Below are positions 13,101 through 24,000 of a stretch of DNA of 64,000 nucleotides, one piece after another; the stretch's first letter is position 1, and each line of letters begins with the position of its first letter. The stretch is taken from positions 1,057,447 through 1,121,446 of the forward strand of contig NW_019091490.1 of the NCBI RefSeq assembly GCF_001949145.1, given 5' to 3'. The stretch is from Acanthaster planci (lineage: Eukaryota > Echinodermata > Asteroidea > Valvatida > Acanthasteridae). A model generated the notes under the pieces. It ran no database searches and was not told the origin of the DNA. It saw only the letters and a program-made list of their open reading frames with translations. The translations under genes and the position numbers were made by a program.

Positions 13101-16100
13101 CGGACCGCATCCGCAATGACAACTTCATGTTCAGTGTGACCAACGGGTACCAGACACGAAACGACACTTTCCACATTGTGGTCATACCAGTTGACAACTC
13201 CCTCCCTGTCCTGATCATCAACGAGCCCCTTGTGGTTCCCGAGGGAGGCTTCCAAGTGATTCCGCCCTCCAATCTGGAAGCAATCGACCAGGACACCCCA
13301 CCACACATAGTGACATTCATCATCATGCAACCCCCGCAGTTCGGACATCTCATTCTGGCTGGGATGCCAATCACCGATCAGTTCACTCAACACGATCTCA
13401 ACAACTACGATCTATCCTACCAGCATGCCCCTAACCTCGGACAAACTGATGCTGATTGCTTCTACTTCGTCGTCACCGACAACACCAACGAGGGCTTCCT
13501 CATCAGGGACTCTGTCGTGACTCATCCCGTGAAATTCACCATCAGCATCGACCGGATGGACAGCGATCCACCGCGGCTGATCACCAATGAGATTCCAATC
13601 AAGATGGAGTCCCGTAACGGACGCTACGCCTTCATCCTGAGCCAGCAGACCCTCTATGCAGAAGACCAATGCACTGCAGACGGAATCACTTTCACGATCA
13701 CGCGCGAGCCACAGCATGGCTACCTTGAGAACCTGGCCACAAGGCAGAGGGTGAAGGGACAGTTCACCCAGCATGAGGTCAATGATCGCAGCATCATGTA
13801 CATCATGAGGGAGAACATCCACGTCAACAATGACAACTTCACCTTCTCAGTTTATGACTGCAATGGAAATGCACTGATGGGCCAAAGGTACGAAGAACAG
13901 TTTTTTCTAAACAAATTACCTGCCAACCAAATAGTAATCATTTGAAATCAAGTCCGGTGATATTTCCGTGACAAATAACAAAGGTCAGATGTAATGGACA
14001 CAAAAATGGCACACTTTTGAACCCCTAATTTCTGGTGTTACCCATATACGTGTACTTGTATTAGTTTTATAAAGTCGCTAGGTACAAATTTACTAAGTAA
14101 AAAAAAACCTTGAGCAATAAACCAGGTTCCAGCCCAAAATGCATGTAGAGTATATTGCTTGTAACCAGCTCTCTGCCTATTTTTGCTTATCACTTAAATT
14201 TGTTTATTGTATTTTTGCCATCCAGTCTGGTTATGCTATACTTACATTGTATCTGACCCTCTGCTTCAGATCTTCTGAAATTGCTCATCAAATTTTTAAA
14301 ATTATGCTTACAGAACTATCTGCCAGGGTTCTTTGCATTCGCTGTGTATTCACAGCTGGTCACTCATGAGTTGAACAAATAACTTGTCCAGTAGAGGTTG
14401 AGAGGAGTATGCCGTATTTTTTGCTAAATGAAATGAATTGAAGTTTAAGCAGATTTACCCCACCTCCAAAAATGGAAAGTTTGAAGTATATGTTGAAACA
14501 AATCTTTACAGTTGTGACCCGCTCTGTGAAAATGAGTCATAAGGCCTTGGGGGGGTAGTTACATTTATCAGTAACTTTGTATCAGTTTGCATTGGAAAGA
14601 GCAAACTGATCATTTTTTGTTGATGTATCACTCGTTAATTTTGGCATCTTGATGGCATCCTGCCTTCTGGGGCTCACACTGAGTATACAGTGGTATAATA
14701 CACGTCGGGCAGGGCTAAAATCCAAATTTAGAAAAACTTAATCAAAGAAAGTGTTTCTGGCATATTACTAATTTGCTGGTGGTGGGGGTTCTCATTTTAC
14801 CTTACTTTTGAGAGTACAATATGTCTATCAACAGATTTGAATTCCGCTGGCCACTTGTCCAGTTCACGCGCAGCGACTACATGGTATGCGAGACAGTTGG
14901 CACCCTACAGATCAACGTCATGCGTGCTGGCTTCCACGCCCTCTCCTCCTTTGTCGACATAGAGGTGAGTGACCTGACGGCCATCACGGGCCAGGACTAC
15001 TCCCCGCCCCGGGCCCGGCAGCTCCAGTTCGACCCAGGGGTCACAATGGCGACCTGGAACGTCGACATCATCGCCGACGAGTTGGAGGAGAACCGGGAGC
15101 GGTTCCGTCTGACGTTGACCTCTCCAGTGAATGCTGTGTTGGGGGAGCACGACCGACTGACGGTTATCATCAAGGACTCCAAAGATGGTAATGTTCAACC
15201 ATCAAAGCCTTGAAATACATTGTATTACATTATATTTATTAACCCAGAGATTCGTCAGAGTTCTTCCGGTAATTGTGGACTGTATAGAGAGAATAGCAAG
15301 CTCGAAATTTTTTAACTGGTACATTGTCCTTGGTGCACCAATTTCCAGGTGCACTAATTAAGAGAAAGTATTAAATAACGCAATATTTACGTGCATGTAT
15401 TGATTTCCAATCAATACCTGATGGACATTCAGTGTGCTTTACACCATATTACCCCTGCTCACTGGGCCCAGGAACAATCCCATAAGCCAACTCAGCTCCC
15501 ATGGGAGTCTGACTACAGCCGTCAGTGTGACGATTCCAGGTGCTACCTGTAATAAATTTGCTTGCAGGCAGAGTTTCCTCGCCCTGAAAAAATTGGAGGG
15601 AATAAACTTGTACATACATGTATGTTACGTTATCTTTGTTGTACACTTCAGTAGTACTGGTACCAACTATGTCATCTTTAGCTTTTCATGTCCAATTGTC
15701 ATGGGATCTAATGGTCCAGTGATCAGTTGTAGTAAATTATGACATATTCTGTGAGAGCGAATGGTGGCATAATTTGTTGTTGATAGATGTATGTTTTTCC
15801 ACAGCATATTATACTTCTGAGTATGCTTTGATGACAGTTTTGGCCGTTAAGCACTCCGAGTAAAAGCTTGTAATGTTTTGTTGAAATGTTGTCTCCTAGG
15901 TGCTTGTAAAGGTGAGAACAATGGAATGACCATCACAGATACCCTTCCGTCTTGCTGCCCTGGCCAAGGAGCCATCCCTCCAGAAGGCCTGCCGTCTTGC
16001 TGCCCAGACCAAGGGCCAGGGCTCCCCTACCCAGGCCCCATCATCCCCCAACAGAATCCCGGCATACCTGGTGAAGAACCCCTCAGCTACCCGCCCAAGC

Positions 16101-19100
16101 CAGGGGATGGGGGTCAACCCCCGAATTACCAGTCTGTACCTGGACCACATCCTTTGCCTGAGGGTTACCCGCCTCAGGGGGCGCCTTACGGAGGGGATTT
16201 TGTACCAGGAAATCCAGATCAAGGATTTGTCTATCCGGGAGAAGGCCATGATTTCGTGCCAGGTCCTGGGGTAGAGTGTTGTCCACCCGACCTTGTTCCA
16301 GGACAGGGGGACACAGGTCATCCCTATCCTCCACAGCCAGATCCAAGGCATGGCTCTTACCAACCACAGCAGCCAGGTGCCGACTTTAACCCTCGTGGCC
16401 CGTTGGTTTACCCGGCAGACCCAGGGACTTACCCACAGGGTTCAGGAGTGTACCCACAAAACCCAGGTGGCTACCCAGCAAACCCAGAGGTTTACCCCCA
16501 GAATCCTGCACTGTACCCCCAAGATCCTTCAGTGCACCCTCAAGACTCTGGTTCAGATCCACAGTACCCTGCCAACCACCAACATGGGCAGTGGAACCCA
16601 GGTTTCCCCAGCAGCAGGGGACAGTACCCGGCTGGCAGCCATGGTGGAGGTGTACCACCCAGAACATATCCGGATGGGTCACAGCCTCCTCTAACCGATG
16701 CCCAAGGGCAGCCAGTCTGGCCCTGGTACAGCAGAGACAGAGAGCCATACTATCCCAGTCAAGGGGGTGATACCACCTCTGCCACCCAGGGAGGTCCCTA
16801 CCCAGGTCCTGGAGGGCCTCACTATCAAGGCCAGGAAGCCATTAACCCCAGTGCTCATGGTGGTCCTTCCTACCATCAAGGAGACGGTGATCCCCAGTAC
16901 CCAGCACAGGCAGGTTCTGTTCCTCACTATCCACAAGGCCAGGGTTGGAATCGTCAGCATCCGCCCTCGGCTGGGGTCAACCACCAGCCCAGCCCTGGAG
17001 ATCCTTACTACCCCGGAGACCCTAGACAATATCCGTACCAGCAAGCTGCAGGACGCAACCCCTACGGCCATTCTGGTAGCCAGGGCCCCAATCCACGGTT
17101 CCGACCATCAGGACAGACCTTCCAGTCGGCCAGCAGAGCTCCGGTTTACGCTGGTCAGGACCCCAACCCCAGTCCTGTCAGCAGTAGGCCCCAAGGACCA
17201 GGCGGGGTGGCCAACGGACAAAGCATCCAGTCCAGGCCGGGTGAGAAGGTGCAAGGCCAGCCAGTGGAAGTATGGACCAATGGTTCAACAACCATCTGGA
17301 CAGTAAGTTAGGCCGGAATGCATGCGAGTCTTGCCAACACCACAAATATTAGCATCAGATTCAAAAACATTTAGGTCTCTCTCATGAGTCAGCATTCTTT
17401 AATGTTGAAACTCTCTTGGATTATTTCAGGCCAATTTCTTTTGTTTCTTCTTTTGGTTGTATACAAGGAATTGTTTGAAAGAGACAGTACAAAGATTCAG
17501 GGTTCACCTTAAATGGGCTTTTCTTGAAATGCCCAGACAGCCCCCTTGCTTTTATGTACACGTAGCTGGTATCGTTATGAAGGGAATAAATATGTGCTTA
17601 TTGATTCCAATTCATAAATACCTTTTTAGTCAGAGTCAAAAGAATTCTATACATGATGGATTTTCAATAACTGCTGGACAAGGTTACTTAGCTAAATTCT
17701 GCTGGCAGCCCGCTACAGGCAGTGCATATTGCCTGATGATTTGGTCCGTAGCCCGCTGTTGCCACCCACACATTATTTGTACTTAACCAGTGTCCATTCC
17801 GTAAGATTGGTCCAGGATCCACTGAGCTCTCTTTCTCTCTCTTTTCATCTGTGCATCCAGCTGCACGGGATAGCATCTGCCCCGACGGTCGTCCAAGGTC
17901 ACTCCCCGTCCTCTCCTTCATCCTCGGGGTCTTCATCCCACCAGCTCCAGCCATTCCCTGCCGTGGTGCAGGGCCGACCCGGTGCTCCCGCTGGACCCGG
18001 GCCGATCACGCGGCCCTCCGGTGGGCCAGTACCCAGTGGTGGGCCTGCACCCAGTTTGGGGCCTGTGCCCGACGGCGGGCGATCGCCCAATCATAGGGGC
18101 GTGACCGAAGCACCTCCAGCTCGAGAGCCGGTCCAGCCGAGGGAGGAAGCAATACCTCCTGATCAATCCGTAAGCTCAGAAAATGTTTCACTGTACCTGA
18201 CCAGTGTACAAGCTACAGTAAATTTCCTCTCAGTGCCCCCTTGGAAAAATGTTGGCACCCTGTTTGCCGCCCAAAATGCTTTATGTACATATATGTGAGC
18301 AACACTGGGATTTAAAGTTGATTCCAAAAGCTTTTTTTTTTGTTTCCATTGTATAGCTGCAGCCGCCACCAGGCTGCACAATGACCAGCAAGGACGATTT
18401 TCTGGTGGAGGAGGCCACCGGTGCCCTGTACAAGTGCAACGGGAACCAGTGGGTCCGGGTGGAGTGGAGTCACATCCAGGCGGACGACGCAGCCAATCAG
18501 GATGCAGGATGCAGGGAAGGTGAGAAAGAAATGACCAATAGTGTATGGTACAGATTCGACCTTGAAGCTCACACCTTTAAGGTAAAAAGAAGACCTTTTG
18601 CAGAAGTAACTTGCAGTACTGCTGCAGTGACCCAAAACAGATTGCTTTAATTTGTGAGTTTGTCTATTTCAGGAGAATAAGAAACAGGAAAACAATTTAG
18701 CCTTCTATTAAGTTTAGTTGGTTTTTGCCTAAAAGTGATGGAAAAATCAGTTGAAAGAGCTAAACAGCAAAATTACTTCTTTGAAATTGAAAACTCTTTA
18801 AAGATGAGATTAATTACAAACTCGGAAGGACAGCAAGACAGCATGCATTATTCCAACTTTCATCAAAGTCTGGTATAGGTCATTTTTTAAAACTGCTTGG
18901 TTGCGATCCAGGTGTACACAATTTGTCTAAATGCAACCAAGGCTCAACTTCAACAATAAGCACAGCACAAGCACAAACCAAGCACAGCTGCTTTTGCTGC
19001 AATCGTTGGACTGTTTTGCAACTAGAACAAGAAATGTGGGGGGGGGGTTGGCGAAGACAAATATGAAAATGACAACCAACGGGGGCGTTGCAACCAAGAT

Positions 19101-21057
19101 ATCTGAAATGATTGCGTGCTTTCCTTGGATGTAGGCTGGCATGAGTTAGATGGTATGTGTTACCTGCTGGCCACAGAACCTGAAACGTGGGACAGTGCGC
19201 AGAGAATCTGCAGAGAGAGGTAAGTCCACAGAAAGGAAATATCCCAATTGGCCATGGGGGGGTTACACCCTATCAAGTCGGCATGGGTACGTTCAGACAT
19301 GGAATAAGTTGATCCAAATTTAATTAAATTTGGGCTGAGTTTAGATAAGAAGAGCATAATCCACAATATGCTCTCATTAAGACGACGGAGTTACGCCAGC
19401 ACCACCCGGTGTACCAAACCAAACAGTGGCTCCAGTTGACCCACTGCGGTTATGCAACGTTTACACACCTCCAGACCTAATGGAAGTTCAAGGAAAGCCC
19501 GCTGGCGGGAGAAATGAAGCATCGGAATACCTTTCCTTCCTCCATGCATCAACGCAAGTAACCAGCAGCTAGGTCGGCTGTCAAAAATACTAGTGCTTGA
19601 GCTTGCTTATTCAAGATGGCACGTCCATGCAGACAATGCATATCACGGTTTGCTTCAGTGTTTAAGTAAAAATACGGCTCATTGTACCAGCATGGAGATG
19701 TAAAGCACGGAGCGAAATTGAGCATCAACTTTTAGCGTAGAGCTGAGTTAAGTCTGCAAGTCAGGTGCCCAAACCAAAACCCCTTGCAACTTTATTCATC
19801 TTGGAAAGAGTCTAGACAGCAACTAGCTCATGCGAGGGCTTTCGTATCAGAAACTGTGATTAAAAATGGCATTCAGTGGGTGTGTATAAAGTGGGTACGT
19901 CCCCTCTGCCTCGTGCATATGTGGATATAAATGTAACTTCTTTTGCACGGTATTTCATTTGTCATGTAAGTTAAGACATTTTGCAGGCGATCAAAACACT
20001 TGAATTATTCAACGGTATTTTTAGCCCTAACACTCCTCAATCCTTCACCTGTTGGAGGACTGATGAGGAGTGTTAGGGTTAAGTCCATTCAGTGTAAAAT
20101 ATATGCATGTGTCTCCATCCAGTACGCTGCATGCGCGAAGGACCCGTAGCCTATGCATCGGGTCAAATTGAATGCTCTACGCCTGCAAGTAAGGACAGTT
20201 TGGTCCACGTGTTATTTTGCTGTTTGTCACCGCGGGAGGGAGATCGTTATCTTTGGCGCAACTTACACTGATCCACCGATTTTTGGGGGTCCAAATTGCG
20301 CCAACTTGGTGTAATTTACGCCACCTCAGGTGGATAAGAGCATTCCAACAGAGGGGTGACTTAATATTTTCAGATCAACCCTTATTTGACATCTTGTCTG
20401 AACGTATCCCATGGTTCATCAGCATTGTGGAGACTATCTCCGGTTTGCAAACTGACACGCAAAGGATCAGCTTCCAAGCTGTAATTTATGCAGTTAATTT
20501 TCAACTTCATTGTCACTAAGTCTACTCCAGTTTTGGGTCACTGTTATATTTTATTCTTTCTTTCCAAGTTACCAAGGCAACCTTGTGACAGTGTCAAGCA
20601 GTAAAATTTACAACTGGATTCGTTCGCTGGTTGAGAAACACGAAATTTGGATAGGTAAGACTCCAAAAGAACATGAAAATCCCTGATAATGACCGTCTTT
20701 GGCATTCCTGAGTCATTTAAGCATGATTTGCAAAGGTGTAATCATGTAAGAAATTGCTTGAACTCGACTGTCGTTATCCACCTTTACGAAAGTATTCTGA
20801 AAACTAACCAGACTTTTAAAGATTCTCCATCCTGTCACTTTTGCATTTTTAAAGGCTTAAACAACAAGCATGCTGTAGGCCAATGGGAGTGGATCTCTGG
20901 TGACCCTGTGACCTTCACCCGTTGGAAGGTGGGCTCACCGGCGCCCAACACCCACGGCAATCGCAACTGCGTCGCACAGAACAGCCGCGCCAGGTGGATT
21001 GAGAAAAAATGCAGGAACAACCGACAGCTGTACATGTGCGAGAAGCAGTTACGATGA
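943..21057 (+). CDS. FREM1: FREM1-like extracellular matrix protein (complete gene, 10 coding exons)
   Basis: Coding exons: 943-1179, 7730-9954, 11311-13887, 14835-15187, 15900-17302, 17861-18169, 18357-18519, 19135-19219, 20569-20654, 20855-21057. Every junction has AG/GT and all phases agree, giving 2546 residues plus TGA. Domain order: signal peptide (about 1-24), N-terminal FREM domain with VGRLEPQ joined directly to VFDCEFF, twelve CSPG/NG2 repeats (about residues 290-1680), one Calx-beta domain (about 1680-1797), a Pro/Tyr/Gly-rich region (1798-2368), then a C-type lectin domain to the end. This is the domain order of vertebrate FREM1; FREM2 and FRAS1 carry several Calx-beta domains and a transmembrane tail instead. 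In vertebrates, FREM1 is a secreted basement-membrane protein that assembles with FRAS1 and FREM2 for epithelial-mesenchymal adhesion. Human FREM1 is about 2180 residues; most of the excess here is the low-complexity region. I saw no RGD in the CSPG exons. The ATG has a good context (aacATGG). An AATAAA lies at 21169-21174. Confidence 0.93.
1335..1890. repeat. 59-bp minisatellite with a degenerate tail
   Basis: Units beginning catgggaaagtgctttaa start at 1381, 1440, 1499 and 1558, a period of exactly 59 bp with very few differences. Towards 1890 the array decays into shorter units built around gcacagaaaagtg and catggaaagtgc, suggesting the 59-bp unit arose from an older short repeat. Confidence 0.9.
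2792..3020. mobile_element. Short element with CAGTGG inverted ends (MITE-like)
   Basis: The left end reads gcagtggataccgtagct and the right end is its rough inverse, ending tatatgccactgaagc. The interior is rich in long G and C runs. The word gcgacattg occurs just outside both ends (about 2771 and 3027), which could be a remnant of target-site duplication. The family is not identified. Confidence 0.45.
6853..7214. mobile_element. Palindromic foldback element, copy 1
   Basis: About 360 bp that is nearly its own reverse complement. The left end caataagccttttgtgag pairs with the right end ctcgcaaatgacttattg, and inner blocks also pair (cactgttgttatacctc with ggtatagcaacagtg; gcaagcttttccttag with ctaagcgaaagcttgc). 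Related copies lie at 37215-37588 and 47089-47435. No coding sequence is seen, so it is probably a non-autonomous foldback transposon or MITE. Confidence 0.8.
7730..9954 (+). CDS. FREM1: FREM1-like exon 2: N-terminal domain and CSPG repeats 1-5
   Basis: 2225 nt, phase 0 in and phase 2 out. It starts VFDCEFFPGTIRYIHSG and completes the N-terminal domain. Repeat starts can be recognised at VDQFILTTITTDV (1), GLTLLEGQSRPI (2), IQIEVNEGQAVRI (3), SLTVLETEIAFIT (4) and NLMVPEGGILRI (5). Each repeat ends with a YxH motif followed by a DSF-like strand and an NDxxP-like linker. Repeat 5 is cut by the intron inside its VRY-HGG motif and continues in exon 3. Confidence 0.93.
9955..11310 (+). other. FREM1-like intron 2
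   Basis: Bounded by AG|gtaccg and ctgttag|GTATG. The only structure I see in it is the hairpin at about 10760-10833. Confidence 0.75.
10760..10833. repeat. Long imperfect hairpin in FREM1-like intron 2
   Basis: The left arm (tatctaacaaaagg, then gtgcactaacaatg) is followed after a loop of a few bases by its inverse (cattgttagtgcac, then cttttgttagat). The stem is about 33 bp with a few mismatches. It could be a tiny foldback element remnant or a transcribed hairpin. Confidence 0.7.
11311..13887 (+). CDS. FREM1: FREM1-like exon 3: end of CSPG repeat 5 through repeat 12
   Basis: 2577 nt, phase 2 in and out. It completes repeat 5, then repeats 6-12 begin near SLTIAEGGEVAIT, PFFVSEGSKAPLT, NFTVYENSFFKLS, GITLDIRESRIIS, GIEVLEGEFVIIA, PLVVPEGGFQVIP and IPIKMESRNGRYAF. 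Together with exon 2 this makes twelve repeats, the number usual for FRAS1/FREM proteins. Several NxS/T glycosylation sites are visible (for example NHSG, NVSF, NFTV, NDTF). Reverse-strand open frames here are shadows of GC-rich third positions. Confidence 0.93.
13888..14834 (+). other. FREM1-like intron 3
   Basis: AT-rich sequence between AG|gtacga and atcaacag|ATTTG. I see nothing notable in it. Confidence 0.75.
14835..15187 (+). CDS. FREM1: FREM1-like exon 4: Calx-beta domain
   Basis: 353 nt, phase 2 in and phase 1 out. It encodes a single Calx-beta domain. Typical features are an early acidic strand (YMVCETVGTLQINVMR), GQDYSPP, a QFDPGVTMATWNVDI strand, DELEENRERFRLTL and the closing AVLGEHDRLTVIIKDSKDG. 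One Calx-beta domain is the FREM1 pattern. The exon ends GATG|gtaatg. Confidence 0.92.
15188..15899 (+). other. FREM1-like intron 4
   Basis: Non-coding sequence of about 0.7 kb between Calx-beta exon 4 and the low-complexity exon 5 (acceptor tctcctag). No repeat or RNA structure was recognised. Confidence 0.7.
15900..17302 (+). CDS. FREM1: FREM1-like exon 5: Pro/Tyr/Gly/Gln-rich low-complexity region
   Basis: 1403 nt (phase 1 in, phase 0 out), 468 residues. It starts with two CCP motifs (PSCCPGQG, PSCCPDQG) and has a third CC pair (VECCPPD). The middle carries a rough seven-residue repeat around YPQNPxx/YPQDPxx (residues encoded about 16420-16540), followed by long YP, GGP and QG-rich stretches. 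It is not a collagen triple helix because glycine is not at every third position. It sits in frame between Calx-beta and the lectin domain, where vertebrate FREM1 has a shorter linker. All forward frames are long and open because of composition, but only this one splices consistently to its neighbours. Confidence 0.88.
17303..17860 (+). other. FREM1-like intron 5
   Basis: Bounded by ACA|gtaagt and atccag|CTGCAC. Part of it (about 17575-17670) resembles 33410-33560 and 33790-33815 (shared cataaatacctttttagtc-like words), so a decayed dispersed repeat is likely. Confidence 0.6.
17861..18169 (+). CDS. FREM1: FREM1-like exon 6: Pro/Ser/Gly-rich linker
   Basis: 309 nt, exactly 103 codons, phase 0 at both ends. 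It encodes a Ser/Pro-rich start and a Gly/Pro repeat (GGPVPSGGPAPSLGPVPDGG), then an acidic tail ending PPDQS before gtaagc. Being symmetric (0-0), it could be skipped without breaking the frame. Confidence 0.85.
18357..18519 (+). CDS. FREM1: FREM1-like exon 7: pre-lectin segment
   Basis: 163 nt, phase 0 in and phase 1 out. The pattern C-x(14)-LYKCNGNQWV matches the short cysteine-containing segment just before the lectin domain in FREM1 (ending in a LYQCNG-type motif in vertebrates). The donor is GAAG|gtgaga. Confidence 0.88.
19135..21057 (+). CDS. FREM1: FREM1-like exons 8-10: C-type lectin domain
   Basis: Exons 19135-19219, 20569-20654 and 20855-21057 join in phase to a C-type lectin domain of about 125 residues. 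Visible landmarks are GWHELDGMCYLL, WDSAQRICRE, GNLVTV, the WIG core, GQWEWISGDPVTFTRW and the final cysteines in NCVAQNS, KKCRNN and LYMCEKQ. The calcium-binding EPN/QPD and WND triplets are not present in standard form (the matching places read SPAPN and RWIE), so sugar binding in the mannose-receptor manner is doubtful. The span includes introns 19220-20568 and 20655-20854. Confidence 0.9.
20020..20083. repeat. Hairpin with telomere-like TTAGCCCTAACACTCC arms
   Basis: The left arm ttagccctaacactcctca (20022-20040) pairs with tgaggagtgttagggttaa (20064-20082) around a loop of about 23 bases. It lies in intron 8 of the FREM1-like gene and could be a foldback remnant. Confidence 0.7.
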
Positions 21058-24000
21058 TGAAGGGCCAGGGTTCATGTTTAAGCGTTCGCAGATATGTTTG
21101 GTATTAGACTGAAAAAATTTAAGGAAATCAGGCAAGACAGAAAGAGCCATCCTTCCTTCTCAATACAGAATAAAAGAAGTGAATTCTTCTCCAGATCAGG
21201 CCTTCATATAGGCAAAGTTTCAATCTGGTTCATAATTCCTCGCACGCTTGGCTGAAATGACACTCAGTCACTCACAGAAGCTTCAAGTGAGAAACGGGAT
21301 ATTCAAGGCTTGTAGGCGAGTCCTTCCTTAAATCCCTTAGTCAAAGGATTCTACTACAAAACTGAATTTAAAATAATTTCATGGGTGCAGTTGATTCTGT
21401 CAACATAGAAGCACTTTTGCTTCTTCAAATTTTGTTTAACATGGTGCTAAACTTTTTAAAGATTAAAAAGCAAAATTGAAATAAGTAATCTTGAAGTAAG
21501 TACGCTCGTGATATTTGCTTTTATTCATTGGAACAAGCATTATGACGAGGAAACTGGTACCTTTACAAAAAATCTGAAGACTGTAATTTCCAACGGAGAC
21601 TTACGGTACATTATATTTATAGAGTTAAATGGATTGTCTTTCAAAAATGTTGGGCGTTCTTTGTTTGTTTTTTTTCTTCAGTGACCTTTTGCCTCGCCCT
21701 TCCGACATGTCCAAAGAAGACCTCATTTGTTTCACAGACATTGTGGAAGTCACACTGCCTTGTGGCAGTGGTCGGAATTGGCCATGTAATAACCACGTGG
21801 CCCTTTCACATCAATTGGCTGTAGGCCGCCACAGTTGCACCTTTAATGTGCTGCGTATCACTGCTACTCAGGTTAATTAGCAGTGGCCGCGATTATCCAC
21901 TCAAGCCATTCAGATTCACTTCAGCATGATTATATCAACTTAGTCCATTGAAAATTTGACGTAAGAAAACCATGAAATCTTGGCAAACGGATAGTTTTTA
22001 GAAGAAATTATTCTTGGATATAAGGGAATAACCACTTACGGCGTCTCCAGTTGTCACCACAAGGGCAAGTAGGGTTGTTTGTGCATTGCGCATGTATGTG
22101 TGGGAAAGATTGGGGAAGTGTCGTTAGCTTGAAATCCGAATAACTGTTGGGTTTTTTTTTTCATTCCCCTGAGATTTGAGATATCAAGAGTTTACGATAA
22201 GTTTATGATAATCACCAACAATACACCCTCAGTAGCTTACCAGGTTGAAGGTGTCCTTCCTTGATCAATTTTTTTTTCTTCATATTTTTAGAGAGATAAC
22301 TTGTCCTTTGTCCATTTGTCTTATTTACTCTCTCAAGTGCCTTTTTAAATGTCCAAGGACACAAATAATCACTAGAATATGTGCCTTTGTCCTGTAGACA
22401 TGCTTATCTCCTAAGTTTTGAATGATTTCTCCCTCTTTTATAAAAGGCTGCATCTCCTCCGCTTTTTTCAAGTGGTAGACTTGCACAGCCACTGAAAGTA
22501 ACCTGCTCCATATCACTCAACATCCAGCTTACATTGCAACATCTGAAATGTTGTAACTGCAGGAAAAAGTGTACTTTTCTTGTTAACCTATAGATTTATT
22601 TTAGAGACTGTACATGTATTAAGAGTAATAGAATGCAGTAGGTTATTTGAACAAATCCATACAGCAAGGTATGGAAGATTTTACAGTTGAAGATATTGGC
22701 CCTTTTTACATAGTATAACGATTAAAATGTTACTTTAATGTCATTTGTAGAGTTGAAATTCATGTATTTATCTTATTTAAGGAGCTTCCATATTGTCATT
22801 GTGTTTTGAAGTTGACATAGTGTGAAAATGCAACTTGCCTAAGGCCAAAACTAAACGGCGAATGGGATATCTGTTTGCTTTTTTTTCTTTTTAGCTAAAT
22901 TCAAGATTTTATCTTGTGGACTTTTCACACTGATGAAGGCTTTCTTTTCATCAGGGTCTTGTGAACAAATCTAGCCACAGATGTAGCCTCAGCTGTTGTA
23001 CCTCATTCACAGTTAGGCATTGCTACACCTAGCATTCGTGTTTGGTATGTTAGGCTATGAGCGATGAAGTCCTGGCCAACGTTGTAGCTGAAGTATTTTG
23101 CCTTTTACTCCAAAGTAGAGACATACTCATTTATTTGTGTAAACTTAATTTGTTACGGAACACAAATAAACTTCAAGCCGGAAAACAGTTTTTCAAAGTG
23201 TGACCTGCTGTGTCCCACTGTAAACCTTTGAAAAAAGAGAGACGAGTACTTCCCAACTGGCAGGAAACTTACATGCAATACAATGTACATTTCTAATCGT
23301 CAAACTACTGATAGATTTGATTCGCTTTGCAACGGTGTGTCCCCATTCCTAACTCAGAACAAGTAAGAAATTGTAGAAGTTGCTCAGAGTTGCAAACATC
23401 TGATAATAAATCACAGTGGACGTGCCCAGCATGCGACCACTTTGTGAATGAATGTAAATACATGCAGCACATGTCAGATGACTGCCTTTACTGGTGGTTA
23501 AGAGAATGATGCACAGTGTATTGTGGCATCATTATACATGTACACCCCCCAAATACAATACATGTACTCCGTGTTTGATCACGAGCCGGGGGGGGGCAGC
23601 AAAGCACCGAAGCCCCCCCCCGGAATATTTTCCGGATCTACCCTTCATGAGAATAACAAACATTTCTATAAGCTTTTAAGAAATAAGTTTTAAAGCAACA
23701 ACAATGCATTTCACTAAATGGCTCAGCAACTACAGTACAACATGTGGACTTGTTAATGATGCTTAAGTGCATGAAATGTGGGAACCATACAGTCCAGGGT
23801 GCAGACTTGTGTGGGTTTATGCAAGTGTAGTGTAGACAGCACTCTCAAAATTCCCCAGCTCTATTAATAGACCAGGTCATGTTACTGAATGATTCTATGT
23901 TAGCCAAGTGCCATCTTTATGGGATCGGCCTCTTTAAGCCTACTGCTTGCACTGCACTTGTCGCATACATGTACGTTGTACAGGTGGAAAATTACTGACT

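Noticed and set aside
11540-13822. Several reverse-strand open frames over FREM1-like exon 3
   Set aside because: Shadows of codon bias in a strongly supported forward exon; no domain is recognisable in them.
16698-17306. 202-codon alternative forward frame inside FREM1-like exon 5
   Set aside because: It comes from low-complexity composition; only the other frame continues in phase into exons 4 and 6.
23327-23509. Short frame with two CxxC pairs, zinc-ribbon-like
   Set aside because: Only 60 codons, no splice partners and no recognised family. It could be transposase debris, but this cannot be supported.
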